NCBI GenBank assembly: GCA_009823505.1
Contig: VZQC01013833.1
Span: 824,992 to 888,991, forward strand
Length of the DNA: 64,000 nucleotides
Direction of reading: 5' to 3'
Source of the DNA: Rhizomys pruinosus
Lineage: Eukaryota > Chordata > Mammalia > Rodentia > Spalacidae
The notes under the pieces were generated by a model. The model made no database searches and was not told the origin of the DNA. It worked only from the letters and a program-made list of their open reading frames with translations. The translations under genes were made by a program, and so were the position numbers. Below, piece by piece: positions 27,081 to 41,955 of the stretch. Within the stretch, counting starts at the first letter, position 1. Each line of letters starts with the position of its first letter.

Positions 27081-27599
27081 TGCCATCACACTTCTCCATT
27101 CTGCCCTCACAGTGCTCTATTGTGCCTTCACACTGCTCCATTGTGCTCTCACAGTTATCTATTATACCCTCACACTGCTCCATTTTGCCATCACCTGCTC
27201 CTTGGTGTCCTCATACTAATCCATTGTGCCCTCACGCTGCTCCATTTTTTCCTCACACTGATTCATTGTGCCTTCATGCTGCTCCTTTGTGCAATCACAC
27301 TGCTCCAATATGCCATCACACTGCTATATTGTGCCCTACAACTGCTCCATTGTAGCCTAACTCTGATTAATTGTGACATCACACTGTCCATTGTGTCATC
27401 ACACTGCACCAATGTGCACTAACACTGCTCTACTGTGCCATCACACTGCTCCGATTTGTCCTCACACTGTTCCATTGTGCCATCACACTGCCCCATTCCA
27501 TCATCACACTGCTCCTTTGTGCCATCACACTGCTCCATTGTGCCCTCACAGTGCTACCTTTGTCCCCACGCTGCTCTTTTTGCACACACAGTGCTAAAT

Positions 27600-30500
27600 T
27601 TTGACATCACACTGCTGCATTGTCTCACCACAGTACGCCATTGTGTCATCGCACTGCTCCATTGTGCACTCACACTGGTCCTTTGTGCCTTCACAGTTCT
27701 CTATTTTGCCATCACACTGCTCCATTGTGCCCTCGCCGGGCTCTATTGTGCCCTCACACTGCTCCAGTTTGTCATCACACTGCTTTATTTTGTCATCACA
27801 CTGCTCTATTGTGTCATCACACTGCTACATTGTGCCCACTTTCTCCTCCATTGTGCCCTCACGCTGCTCAATTTTGTCCTCACACTGCTCCATTGTGCCA
27901 ACACACTGCTCCATTGTGCCCTCACACTACTCCATTGTACAGTCATACTGCTCCATTGTGCCCTCAGTGCTCTATTGTGCCCGCACACTGTGCCACTTTG
28001 ACATCACATTGCTCCATTGTCCCATCACAATGCTCCATTGTGCCCTCACAGTGTGGCATTTGGCCCTCACAGTGCGGCATTTTGCCCTCACAGAGCTTGA
28101 CTGTGCCCTCAACCTGCTCCAATGTGCCCTCACAAGGCTCTATTGTGCACTCACACTGCTCCATTGTGCCCTCACAAGGCTCTATTGTGCCCTCACACTG
28201 CTCAATTGTGCCCTCACACTGCTCCATTGTGCCATCACACTGCTCCATTGTTTCATGACGCTGCTCCATTATGTAATAACACTGCTCTACTGTGCCCTCA
28301 CAGTGCACCATTTTGCCCACACACTGCTCCATTGTGCCCTCACACTGCTCCATTGTGCCATCACACTGCTCCATTGTTTCATCACGCTGCTCCATTCTGT
28401 AATAACACTGCTCTATTGTGCCCTCACAATGCACCATTTTGCCCTCACACTGCTCCATTTTGTCAGCACACTGCTCCAATGTGCCATCACACTGCTCCAT
28501 TCCATCATCACACTGCTCCATTGTGTGATCACACTCCTCCATTCTGCACTCACACTGCTCCATTGTTCCCACATTCTGCTCCATTGTGCCCTCACAGTGC
28601 TCAATTGTGCCCTCACTTTGCTCCTTTTTGCCCTCACAGTGCTCCATTGTGCCATCACACTGCTCCATTGTGTCATCATACTGTTCCATTGTACACTCTC
28701 ATTGCCTCATTGTGCCCTCACACTGCTTCATTTTGCCCTCAAAATGCTCCATTGTGCCCTCACACTCCTCCATTGTGCCCTCACGCTGCTCCACTTTGTC
28801 CTAATACTGCTGCATTGTGCCATTACACTGCTCCATTGTACCCTCACTGTGTTCCATTGTGTCATCACACTGCTCCATTGGGCCAGCTCATCCCTCCGTG
28901 TGCCCACACGCTGCTCCATTTAGTCCTCACACTGCACCATTGTGTCCTCACACTGCTCCATTGTGCCCACTGCTGCTCAGTTCTGCAATCTCACTTCTCC
29001 ATTGTGTCCTCACCCTGGTGCATTTTTCCCTCACACTACTCCATTTTCCTCTGACTCTGCTCCATTGTTAACTCACACTGCTCTGTTGTGTCATCACACA
29101 GCTCCATTGTGCCATCACACTGCTCCATTGTGCCATCACATTGCTCCATTGTCTCATTACACTGCTCCAATATGCCCTCACAGTGCTCGATTGTAACCTC
29201 ACTTTGCTCCTTTCTGCCCTCACAGTGCTCCATTGTACATCACACTGTTCTATTGTGTCATCAAACTGCTCCATTTTGTCATCACACTGCCCCAATGTGC
29301 CATCACACTGCTCCATTCAACCATCACACAGCTCCATTGTGTGATCACACTCCACCATTCTGCAGTCACACTGCTCCATTGATCCCACACCATTGTGCCC
29401 TCACAGTGCTCAATTGTGCCCTCACTTTGCTCCCTTTTTGCCCTCACAGTGCTCCATTGTGCCCTCACACTGCTCCTTTGTGTCATCACACTGCTCCATT
29501 GTGCCCTTACACTGATTCATTGTGTCATTACACTGCTCCATTGTGTCATCATACTGCTCCATTGTACTCTCTCACTGCCTCATTGTGCCCTCACACTCCT
29601 CCATTGTGCCCTCACTCTGTTGCACTTTGTCCTAATACTCCTGCTTTGTGAAATTACACTTCTCCATTGTACCCTCACAGTGTTCCATTGTGTCATCCCA
29701 GTGATCCATTGGGCCAGCTCACCCCTCTGTTGTGCCCACACGCTGCTCCATTTAGTCCTCACATTGCTCCATTGTCTCATTAAACTGCTCCAATGTGGCC
29801 TCATTGTGCTCGATTGTAACCTCCCTTTGCTTCTTTCTGCTCTCACAGTGCTCCATTGTACATCACTCTGTTCCATTGTGTCATCAAACTAGTCCATTGT
29901 GTCATCACACTGCTCCATTGTGCACTCACACTGCTCCATTTCGCCCTCACACTGCTCTATTGTGTCCGCACACTGCTCCACTGTACCCTCACACTGCTCC
30001 ATTGTGCCATCACACTGCTCAACTCCATCATCACACTGCTTCATTGTGTCATCACACTGCTCCATTCTGCCAGAACAGTGCTCCATTTTGCCATCACACT
30101 GCTCCAATGTGCCCTCACAGTGCTCCATTGTGCCATCACACAGCTACATTTTCCCCTCACACTGCTCCATTGTTTCATCAAACAACTCCATTGTGCCATC
30201 ACACTGTTCGATTGTGTCATCACACTGCTCCATTGTGCCATCACACTCCTCCATTGCATCATAACCCTGCTCCATTGTGTCATCACACTGCCCTGTTCTG
30301 CCCTCACACTGCTCCATTGTGCCCTCATGCTGCTCAATTCTGCCATCACACTGCTCCTTTTTGACCTCACAGTGCTCCATTGTGCCATCACACTACTCAA
30401 TTTGTCATCACACTGCTTCATTGTGCTATCACACTGACCCATTTTATCATCACCCTGCTCCATTCTGCCCTCACCCTGCTCTATTGTGCCCTCACACTGC

Positions 30501-33500
30501 TCAATTTTCCCATCACACAGCTCCATTGTTCCCTCACAGTGCTCCATTGTGCCCTCACTTTGCTCTTTTCTGCATTCACAGTGCTCCATTGTGACATCAC
30601 ACTGCTCCATTGTTTCATCATACTGCTCCATTGTGCCCTCACTCTGTTCCATTGTGTCATCACACTGCTCCATTGGGCCAGCTCACCCCTCCATTGTGCC
30701 CACACGCTGCTCCATTTATTCCTCACACTGCACCATTGTGCCCTCACACTGCTCAATTCTGCGATCACACTGCTCCATTGTTTCTGCACTCTGGTGCATT
30801 TTTCCCTCACACTACTCCATTTTCCCCTCACTCTGCTCCATTGTTAACTCACACTGCTCCGTTGTGTCATCACACAGCTCCATTGTGCCATCACACTGCT
30901 CCATTGTGCCATCACATTGCTCCATTGTCTCATTACACTGCTCCAATGTGCCCTCACAGTGCTCGATTGTAACCTCACTTTGCTCCTTTCTGCCCTCACA
31001 GTTCTCCATTGTACATCAGACAGTTCTATTGTGACTACAAACTGCTCCATTTTGTCATCACACTGCTCCATTGTGCCCTCACACTGCTCCATTTCGCCCT
31101 CACACTGCTCCATTTTGCCATCACACTGCTCCATTGTGTCATCACGATGCTCTATATTGTGATCACACTGCTCCATTTTGTCATCACACTGCTTCATTGT
31201 GCCTTCACACTGGTCCATTGTGCCATCCCACTGGTCCAATGTGCCCTCACACTGCATCTTTTTGCCATGACACAGCTCCATTGTGCCATCCCACTGGTCC
31301 AATGTGCCATCACAGTGCTCCATTGTGTCATCACACTGCTCCATTCTGCACTCCCACTGCTCTATTGTGCCCCCACCCTGCTCCACTGTGCCATCACACT
31401 GCTCCATTGTGCTCTCACAGTGCTCCATTATGCCCTCAATATGCTCTTTTGTGCCCTCACAGTGCTCCATTGTGACATCGCACTGCTCCATTGTGTCATC
31501 ACACTGCTCCAGTGTGTCATCACACTGCTCCATTGTGCCATCACACTGCTCAATTTGTCATCACCCTGCTTCATTGTGCTATCACACTGATCCATTTTAT
31601 CATCACCCTGCTCCATTGTTTCATCACACTGCTCCTTTGGGCCAGCACACTCCTCCATTGTGCCCACACAGTGCTCCATTTAGTCCTCACACTGCACCAT
31701 TGTGTCATCACACTGCTCCATTGTGTCCTCACACTGCTCAATTCTGTGATCACACTAGTCCATTGTGTCCGCACCCTGGTGCATTTTTCCCTCACATTAC
31801 TCATTTTGCCCTCACTCTGCTCCATTGTTAACTCACACTGCTCCGTTGGGTCATCACACAGCTCCATTGTGCCATCACACTGCTCCATTTTGCCATCACA
31901 TTGCTCCATTGTTTCATTATACTGCTCAAATGTGGCCTCACAGTGCTCGATTGTAACCTCACTTTGCTCCTTTCTGCCCTCACAGGGCACCATCGTACAT
32001 CACACTGTTCTATTGAGTCATCACACTGCTCTATTGTGCCCTCACACTGCTCCATTTTGCCCTCACACTGCTCTATTGTGTCCTCACACTGCTCCACTGT
32101 GCCCTCACTCTGTTCCATTGTTTCATCACACTGCTCGATTTTGTCATCACTCTGCTCCATTGTGCCATTACACTGCTCAATTCCATCATTACACTGCTCC
32201 ATTGTGTCATCACACTTCTCCATTCTGCCAGTACAGTGCTCCATTTTGCCATCACACTGCTCCATTGTGCCCTCACACTGCTCCATTGTGCCCTCACACT
32301 GCTCCATTGTGTCATCACACAACTCCATTTTGCCCTCACACTGCTCCTTTGTGTCATCAAACAACTCCATTGTGCCATCACACTGCTCCATTTGTCATCA
32401 CACTGCTCCATTGAGCCATCTGACTGTTCCATTGTGCCCTCACAATGCTCCATTGTGCCCTCAGTCTGCTCGATTTTGACATCACTCTGCTCCATTATGC
32501 TCTCACAGTGCTCAATTTTATCCTCATGCTGTTCCTTTTTGACATCACAGTGTTCCATTGTGACATCATAAAGCTCCATTGTGTCATCACTGTGCTCCAT
32601 TGTGCCATCACACGTTTCCTCTGTGCACTCATCCTGCTCCATTGTGCCTTCAAACTGCTCCATTGTGCCCTCAGAGTGCTCTATTGTGCCCTCACACTGC
32701 TCCATTGTGTCATCACACTGCTCCACTGTGCCATTACACCACTCCATTGTGTCCTCATAGTGCTCTATTGTGCCTTCATACTGCTCCATTGTGCCCCCAC
32801 CGTGCTCTATTGTACCCTCACGCTGCTCCATTTTGTAATCACACTGCTCAATTGTGTCATCACCTGCTCCATTGTGTCCTCATACTAATCCATTGTGCCC
32901 TCACGCTGCTCCATTTTTTCTTCATACTGTTCCATTGTGCTATCACACTGCTCCATTCTGCCATCACACTGCTATATTGTGCCATTGCACTGCTCCAGTG
33001 TGCCCTCACTCTGCTACATTGTGTCATCACCCTGCTACATTGTGCCATCTCACTGCTCTATTGCATCATCACACTGCTCCATTGTTCCCTCACACTGATC
33101 AATTGTAGCCTAATGCTGATCCATTGTGACATCACAATGCTCCTTTTTGTCATCACACTGCTCCATTGTGTCATCACACTGCTCCATACTGTCACCACAC
33201 TGCACCAATGTGCCCTCACACTGCTCCATTGTGTCCACACTCTGCTCCATTTTGCCATCACTCTGCTCCATTCTATCAACACACTGCTCCATGATGTCAT
33301 CACACTGCTCGATTCTGCCCTCACACTGCTCCATTGTGCCTTCATGCTGCTCTTTGTGATATCACAATGCTCCATTGTGCCATCACATTGCTCCATTGTG
33401 CCCTCACCCTGCTCCATTGAATCATCACTCTGCTCCATTGTGCCATCACACTGCTACATTGCATCATCACTCTTCTCCATGGTGCCCTCACACTGATCCA

Positions 33501-33737
33501 CTGTAGCCTAATGCTGATCCATTGTGACAACACACTGCTCCTTTGTGTGATCACACTGCTCCATTGTGTCATCAGACTGCTCCATAGTGTCATCATACTG
33601 CACCAATGTCCCCTCACACTGCTCTATTGTGCCATCACACTGCTCCAGTTTGTCCTCATACTGCTCCATTGTGCCATCACACTGCTCCATTTCATCATCA
33701 CATTGCTCCATTGTGTCATCACACTGCTCGATTTTGC
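27600..33737. repeat. Complex higher-order block L, clean copy
   Basis: This is regular 21-bp array with many distinctive variants in fixed order: GCCGGGCTC near 27735, CACAGTGTGGC near 28046, GTAATAACACTGC near 28273 and 28400, GGGCCAGCTCATC near 28880, GTTAACTCACACTGC near 29068, CCATCCCACTGGTCC near 31213 and 31283, GCCATCTGAC near 32415, CCTCATACTAATCC near 32878, and AGCCTAATGCTGATCC near 33107 and 33507. A unit shortened to CATTGTACATCAC marks one sub-repeat and occurs four times here (29231, 29854, 31007, 31991). The same order recurs in degraded form at about 34600-38500 and 38900-43800. Confidence 0.7.
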
Positions 33738-34230
33738 CCTAAACACTGTCTTCCAAATTGTGCCCAGTCAGTTGTGCTCATATTACGCCTCACGCTGCGC
33801 TCCTTTTTCCTCACAGTTGGCTCCAATTTTGACATCCAGCCTCTGTGCAATTGTGTCATCACAGTTCTCCATTGTGTCATCATGCTGCTCCATTGTTTCA
33901 TCTTTCTGCTCCATTGTGTCATCTATCACCTTCATTTTGTCATTTCTCTGCTCCATTGTGTCATACCCCTGCTCCATTGTGCCATCACACTGCTCCATTG
34001 CTCCCCTCAACCTGGCTTCCATTGTGGGGTGCCAGCACATCTGGTCCATTGTGCCCTCACAGTGCTCTATTGTGCCCTCACAACTGCCTCCTTCGTGTCA
34101 TCCCACTGCTGCCATTTGTGGCACTCACCATGCTCCAATTTGTGTCATCCGCACTGCTCCATTGTTGCACTCACAAGATTTTAGGTTTACTGCCTCATTG
34201 TGCCCACTGGCCAGGCTCTATGTGCCCTCA

Positions 34231-34280
34231 CAGTATTATCTAAATCCTTTCTTATAGAATTTCGTCATCTGCAGTACTGC
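34231..34280. other. Short non-repeat scrap in the noisy block
   Basis: About 50 bp beginning TATTATCTAAATCC and running through CTTATAGAATTTCG does not fit the 21-bp unit in any phase. It is AT-rich and too short to identify. Similar scraps occur near 34541-34585 and 40749-40790. They could be sequencing error or remnants of small insertions. Confidence 0.45.
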
Positions 34281-34540
34281 ACAATTTTGTCATCACACTG
34301 CTTAACTGTGACATCACACTGATCCAATGCATCATCACACTGCTCCAATTTACCATCACACTACTCCACTGTACAATCACACTGATTCATTGTTCCCTCA
34401 CAATGCTAATTCATCACTTCTTGTACATCACACTGCTTCCAATTTGTGCCCATTTCTCACACTGCTCCGCTGCATTTTCCTCCATCTCAATTGCTGCCAT
34501 TACTCCACGGCTACCATTGTGCCTCAACTAGCTCCATTGT

Positions 34541-34585
34541 ACTCATTCTATTTACACTCCACATCTGTTGCACACGAGCTTGATC
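34541..34585. other. Short non-repeat scrap in the noisy block
   Basis: Around ATTCTATTTACACTCC and GCACACGAGCTTG the repeat is not recognisable for about 45 bp, before a clean CTCCATTGTACC unit resumes. I do not recognise it as a known element. Confidence 0.4.
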
Positions 34586-37500
34586 ACTTGCTCCATTGTA
34601 CCATCACAATGCTCCATTGTGCCCTCACAGTGCTGCAGTTTGCCCTCAAATAGCTCCACTGTGCCCTCAACCTGTTCCATTGTGCCCACAATCTGCTCCT
34701 TTGTGCCGTCACTCTTCTTCATTGTTTCATCATCACGCTGCTCCATTATGTAATAACACTGCTCTACTGTGCCCTCACAATGCAACATTTTGCCCTCACA
34801 CTGCTCCATTGTGCCATCATACTGCTCCATTGTTTCATCACGCTGCTCCATTCTGTAATAACACTGCTCACTTGTGCCCTCACAATGCACCATTTAGGCC
34901 TCACCCTGCTCCATTTTGTCAGCACACTGCTCCAATGTGTCATCATACTGCTCTATTCCATCATCACACTGCTCCATTGTGTGATCACACTCCTCCATTG
35001 TGTCTGCACTCCCATCTCATGCTCTCATTGTTCCCACATTCTGTTCCATTGTACCCTCACAGTGCTCAATTGTGTCCTCACTTTGCTCCTTTTTGCCCTC
35101 ACAGTGTTTCATTGTGACATCACACTGCTCCATTGTGTCATCCCACTGTTCCATTGTGCCCTCACACTGATTCAGTGTGTCATCACACTGCTGCATTGTG
35201 TCATCATACTGCTCCATTGTACACTCTCATTTCCTCATTGTGCCCTCACACTGCTTCATTTTTCCCTCAAAATGCTCTGTTGTGCCCTCACACTCCTCCA
35301 TTGTGTCTCTATTGCTCCCTGTGTCTTCACTTTGTCCATTGTGCCTTCACCTGCTCCATTTGTGCATAAATATGCTCCATGTTTGTTTCAGCGCTCATTG
35401 TGTACCTGCTGTCCATTTTCATCAAGTGCTCTATTGTCACATCACATTTCCATTTTGTCCTCACACTGGCACCATTGTTATCACACTGCACATGTCTCTC
35501 ATCCACTGCTCAGTTGCTACATTGTGCATTTTTCTCACTGTCAACTGCCTTCACACTGCTCCATTGTTAACTCACAGCTCTGTTGTGTCATCACACAGCT
35601 GCATTGTGCCATCACGCTGCTCCATTTTGTCATCATGATGCTCTATTTTGTCACACAGCTGCTTCATTTGCCTGTCACCATGGTCCCATTGTGCCATCCC
35701 ACTGGTCCAATGTGCCCTCACACTGCTTCTTTTTTTCATGACACACCTCCATTGTGCCATCCCCCTGGTCCAATGTGCCACATCCATGTTCAGTTTTGCT
35801 CCATTGTGTCATCACATGCTCCATTCCCTCACACTCCTCCATTATCATTAACGCTTGCCATTTTTGTCATGACACTGCTCCAGTTGCACACCCACTGCTC
35901 TATTGTGCCCCCACCCTGCTCCATTTTGCCATCACACTGCTCCATTGTGCTCTCACAGTGCTCCATTATGCCCTCAATATGCTCTTTTGTTCCCTCACAA
36001 TGCTCCATTGTGACATTGCACTGCTCTATTGTGTCATCACACTGCTCCAGTGTGTCATCACACTGCTCCTTTGTGCCATCATACTGCTCAAATTGTCATC
36101 ACTCTGCTACATTGTGCTAACACACTGATCAATTTTATCATCACCCTGCTCCATTGTTTCCTCACACTGCTCCTTTGGGCCAGCACACTCTTCCATTGTT
36201 CCCACACGGTGCTCCATTTAGTCCTCACACTGCACCATTGTCTCATCACACTGCTCCAGTGTGCCCTCAATCTGCTCAATTCGGTGATCACAGTCATCCA
36301 TTGTGTCCACACCCTGGTGCATTTTTCACTCACACTACTCCATTTTGCCCTCATTCTGCTCCATTGTTAACTCAGCATTTCTCTTCACCGTGTGTCCCAT
36401 CACACGCTTGCATTGTGCCATCACACTTTTCATTTTTGCCATCAACATGCTCCATTGTCTCATTACAACTGCTCGAATGCGCCATTCAGAGTGCTCGATT
36501 GGAACGTCACTTTGTCTCTTGTGCCCTTACAGTTCTCCATTGTACATCACACTGTTCTATTGTTGTCACTCCACTGCTCTATGTGTCCTCACAATGCTCA
36601 CTAGTGTCATCACACCTGTCCACTTGTGCCTCACAGTGCTACATTGTGCCAACACTCGCATTTTCCACAACACATCTCCATTTTGCCAGCACAGTGCTCC
36701 ATTTCTGCACACTGCTCGATTGTGTCGTCATCATCCCTTCACTCTCACTGTCCTCATTTCATCGTTTCTCTATTGTGTCATCAAAAACCATGTCCATCAC
36801 ACTTGCTCCATTTGTCATCACAACCTGCTCCATGAGCCATCTGCCCTCACATGTTCCATTGTGTCACTCAACACTGCTGCATTTTCTCCATCACACTGCT
36901 CTGTATGTTGTCATCTAACTGTCCATTGTGTCACCTCTGTACAGCTGTCATACTGTACTTGTGCCTCCACTCTCCATTGTGTCATCAACCTGTCCATTTC
37001 TCATTCACACTGCTCAATAATGTGTATCACCACTGTTCCATGTTGCCTCACACTGTCCATTGTGCCTCACAATCTGCTCCATTGTGGCCATCTAAGCTTT
37101 AGCTCTGGACACTGCGTCCATTGTTGCCATCACACAACTCCATTTGCCCTCACATCTGCTCCTTTTGGGTCATCAAAACAACTCCATTGTGCCATCACAC
37201 TGTCATTTGTACATCACAACTAGCTCCTATTGCATCCTATACTACATCTCTATTCTGCGGCCTCAAATGCTCCATTGTACCCATATGCTCCTCCATTGTG
37301 TCATCACAAGGCTCCATTTTTCCCTCACCCTGCTCCATTGTGCCCTCAAGCTGCCCCATTGTGCCCTCACAGTGACTCTACTGTGCCCTTACTCTGCTCC
37401 ATTGTGTCATCACACTGCTCCATTGTGTCATCACACGGCTCCATTGTTCCCTCAAACTGCGCCCTTCTGCCCATATGCTCCTCCATATTTCATCAACTCA

Positions 37501-40500
37501 GCTCCCAACGTGTGCCCTCAACCCGCTCAATTGAGTTCCCCTCTATCTGCTCCTTTGTGCCCTATACAGTGCTCTTTTGTTCCCTCCACTGCTCCATTGT
37601 GTCATCACACTGTACCGTTGTGCCAATCCACAGCTACTCCAATTGTGGCGTTCCATAGTGCATCTATTGTGCCGCTTCACACTGCTCCATTGTGCCCTCG
37701 ACCTAGTGCTCTTTGTACCCTCAAACAGCTCCATTTTGTCATCACACTGCTCAATTAAGTCATCACACTGCTCCAATTGTGTCTTCATACTATCCATTGT
37801 TCGCCTCAAGCTGCAATCCACTTTTTTTCCTCACCTGCTCCATTGTGCTATCACAGCTGGTCCAGTGCTCCACTTCTTCCAATAACACTGCTTCCATTGT
37901 TCCATCACTTGTAAATCGTTCTGCTTGCCATTTTGCCGTCCAACATTTGAGAGCAGCTGCCATTGTGTCATCAACCTGTCCCATTGTTCACCTCACATTG
38001 TTCCATTGAATCATCACACTGTTCCATTTTCCCTCACACTGATCTATTGTAGCCTAACGCTGATCCATTTTGACATCACAATGCTCCTTTTTGTCATCAC
38101 ACTTCTACATTGTGTAAACACACTTCTCACAATGTTATCTAACCTGGCTACATTGTTCCCTCATGCTGTTCCATTGTGTCATCACAATGCTCCATTTTGC
38201 CCTATCACTGCCTAATTTTGTCATCATACTGCTTCTTTTTGTCATCAAACTGCTCCATTTGTCTTCACACTAGTCTGTTTTGTCATCACACTGATCAATT
38301 CTAAACTCACACTGCTCCATTGTGCCTTCATGCCGCTCCTTTGTGCCATCATACTGCTCCATTGCGTCATCACCCTGTTCCATTTTGCCATCACAGTGCT
38401 ACATTGCCATCAATCCTGTTCTCAGATTGCCTCCATTGTGCCCTCACACTGATCCTTTTGTAGCCTAGATGCTGTTACCATTGTGACATCCCACGCTGCT
38501 CCCATTGTGTCATCACAACCTGCTCCATCGTGACATCACACTGCACCAATGTGCCCTCACACTGCTGTATTGTGCCCTCACAATGGTGGTTTTTGTCACA
38601 ATGGTCGATTTTTTGTCACAATGGTCTATTGTTGTATTTTGCCCTCACATTGTTTAATTTTGCCCTCTCAGTGGTATATTTTGCCCTCCCACTGCTCGAT
38701 TGTTCCTTAACACTGCTCCATTGTGCCCTCACACTGCTCCATTGTCCCCTCATCCTGCTCCTTTCTGCCATCACACTACTCCATTGTGCCCTCACAGTGT
38801 TACCTTGTGCCCTCATGCTGCTCCTTTTTGTACTCACAGTGCTCCATTTTGACATCACACTGCTGCATTGTGTCATCCCAGTACTCCATTGTGTCATCAC
38901 ACTGCTCCTTTGCACCCTCGCTACTGCTGCTCAATTTTGTCCACACTGTCCCATTGTGCTATCACACTGCTCCGTTGTGTGATCTCATTTTTCCATTGTG
39001 TCATCTCGCTGGTCCACTATATATTCATTCTGCTCCTTTGTTTCATCATTCTGCTCCATTTTTCCCTCAACACTGCTCCATTGTGTCATCTCACTTCTCC
39101 ATTGTGCACTCACAGTTGTCCATTGTGCCTTCACAGTGCTCTATGTTGCCCTCACCTTGCTCCATTGTGCCCTGGCCAGGCTCTATTTTGCCCTCACACT
39201 GCTCCAATTTCTCATCACACTGCTCTATTGTGTCATCACCCTGCTCTGTGGTGTCATCACAGTACTCCATTGTGCCCACTTTCTCCCGCATTGTGCCCTC
39301 ACGCTGCTCAATTTTTTCCTCATACTGCTCCATTGTGCCAACACACTAGTCCATTTTGCCATCACAATACTCAGTGTGTCATCACACTGATAAAATTAGA
39401 GCTCTGACTGCTCCATTCTGCCCTCAAAATACTCCATTGTGCCCTCCCAAGGCTCTATTGTGCCCTCACACTGGTCATTGTGCCATCAAACTGCACAATT
39501 GTGCCAACACTGCTCCATTGTGCCTCAACACTGCTCCATTGTGTCATCACACCTGCTCCATTGTTTTCATCAAGCTGCTTCATTCTGTAATAACAATGCT
39601 CTCTTGTGCCCTCACAATGCCAGCCATTTTTCCCCACATATGCCTCCACTTTGGGTATCACAGGGATCTGTGATGGGCTTCCACTCCAATTGGGCCATCG
39701 CTCTGCTCCATTGTACCATCAAAATGGCCCACTGTGCCCTCACGCTGCTCCATTGTGTGATCACACTCTGCATTCAGCAAAACACTCACACTGCTTCCAT
39801 TGTTCCCCACATTCTGCTCCATTTGTGCCCTCCAGGCTCATTGGCCCTCACTTTGGCTTATTGTGCCATCACATTGCTTTTTTGTGTCATCACACTGCTA
39901 CCATTGTTGTCATCCAACTGCTCCATTGTGTCATCCAACTGCTCCATTGTACACTCTCATTGCCTAACTGTGCCCTCGCTCTGCTTCATTTTGCCCTCGA
40001 AATGCTCCATTGTGCCCGCACGCTGCTCCACTTTGTCCTAACACTGCTGCATTGTGCCATTTCACTGCTCCATTGTACCCTCACTGTGTTCGATTGTGTC
40101 ATCCCACTGCTCCATTGGGTCAGCTCATTACTTCGTTGTGCCCACACGCTGCTCCATTTAGTCCTCACACAGCACCATTGTGTCCTCACACTGCTCCATT
40201 GTGCTCACACGCTGCTCAATTCTGTGATCACATGGCTCCATTTTTGTATCACAACCCTCTACTGTCCTATCACAATACTCCACTTTTGCATCACAGTGGT
40301 CTAATATCTCCTCACACTGCTTCTTTGTGCCATCACACTGCTCTGTTGTGTCATCACACAGCTCGTCATTGTGGTATCACACTGCTCATTTTTGCTATCA
40401 CATTGCTCCATTCTGTCTTCATTACACTGCTACCAAATGTGCCCTCACAGTTCTCGATTGTAACCTCACTTTGCCTTCCTTTTCTGCCCTCACAGTGCTC

Positions 40501-40748
40501 CAATGTTTCATCACTCTGTTCCATTGTGTCATCACTCTGTTCCTTTTTTTCATCACTCTGTTCCATTTTTAACTCACTTTTCTCCATTGTGATATCAAAG
40601 TGCTAATTTGTGTCAGTGCACTGCTCCACTGTGCCTTCACACTGTTCCATTCTGTCATCACTGTTCTTCATTGTGTCATCATACTCATGTATTGTGCCAT
40701 CACTCTGTTCTATCGTGCCATCAAATTGTTGCATTGTGCCATCACAAT

Positions 40749-40790
40749 GCATATAATTTTTTGTGCTGCTCAAACTACATGCAATCACAA
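40749..40790. other. Short non-repeat scrap in the noisy block
   Basis: The sequence GCATATAATTTTTTGTG followed by CTCAAACTACATGC breaks the repeat for about 40 bp between a clean unit (CCATCACAA) and a degraded one. It is too short to identify. Confidence 0.4.
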
Positions 40791-41929
40791 CTGTTTCATT
40801 GTGTATCACACCTGCTCCATTGTGCCAAGCCAGTGCTCCATTTTGCCCAATGACACTGCTCATTGTGCCCTCACACTACTTCATTGTGCCCCATCACATA
40901 GCTCCATTGTTTGCCCTCCACTGCTCCGTTTGTCCATCAAACAACCTCCATTGTGCCAATCACACCTGCTCCATTTGTGTCATCACACTGCTCCAGTGTG
41001 CAATCACACTCCTCCATTGCATCATAACCTTGCTCCATTGAGTTTTCACACTGTGCCATTCTGCCCTCACACTGCTACATTGTGCCTTCATGCTGCTTGA
41101 TTGTGCCATCACTCTGCTCCTTTATGCCTTCACAATGCTCCATTTTGCCCTCACTGCTCCTTTTTGACCTCCCAGTGCTCCATTGTGCCATGACACTATT
41201 CAATTTGTTATCTTGCATCTTCAATGTGCTATCACACTGATCCATTTTATCGTCACCCTGCTCCATTCTACCCTCACCCTGCACTATTGTGCCCTCACAC
41301 TGCTCATTTTCCTATCACACAGCTCCATTGTGCCCTCACAGTGCTCCATTGTGCCCTCACTTTGCTCCTTCCTGCCTTGACAGTGCTCCATTGTGAATTC
41401 ACGCTGCCCAATTGTGCCCTCATACTGCTCCAGTGTGTCATCAACCTGTTTTTTCTCCTTTGTGCCATCACATTTCTCATTTCTTCATACACCCTGTTTA
41501 CATTGTGCTAATCACACTGGTTCCATTTTAATCTACCACTGCTCCATTGTCTCCTCACACTGTTCCATTGTGCCCCCACACTGCTCTTTGTGTCCTGACA
41601 CTGCTCCAATGTGCTCTAGCATCTTTCCACTGTGTCATCACTCTGTTCTTTTGTGTCATCACGCTGCTCAGCTGTGAGATAATATTTTTCCATTGTGTCA
41701 TCACAGTCATCCATTGTGTCCACACCCTGTACAATTTTTCACTCAACACTACTCCCATTTTGCCTCCATTCTGCTCCATTGTTCACGTCAACGACTGCTC
41801 AGTTGTTTCATCACACTCTCCATTGTGCCATCACACTTCTCCATTTTGTCATCATTCTGCACCATTTTTCCATCTCACTGGTCATTTGTCTCATTACACT
41901 GCTCCAATGTGGCCACAGAGTTGCTTGGG

Positions 41930-41955
41930 AAAAAAAAAAAAGAAATTTTTTTTTT
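41930..41955. other. Homopolymer patch: A12, GAAA, T10
   Basis: Within a unit that reads CTCACAGTGCTCGATTG in the related copy near 31937, this copy has 12 A, then GAAA, then 10 T, before rejoining the repeat at AACCTCAC. The A and T runs could pair as a hairpin. The replacement of a conserved segment by homopolymers in the noisy block points to base-calling or consensus error, though a small tail insertion cannot be excluded. Confidence 0.7.

Noticed and set aside
33845..34250. Unique gene-like sequence at the start of the noisy block
   Set aside because: Most of it can still be read as 21-bp units with insertions (CTCCATTGTGTCATC and similar). The translation shows only degraded heptads.
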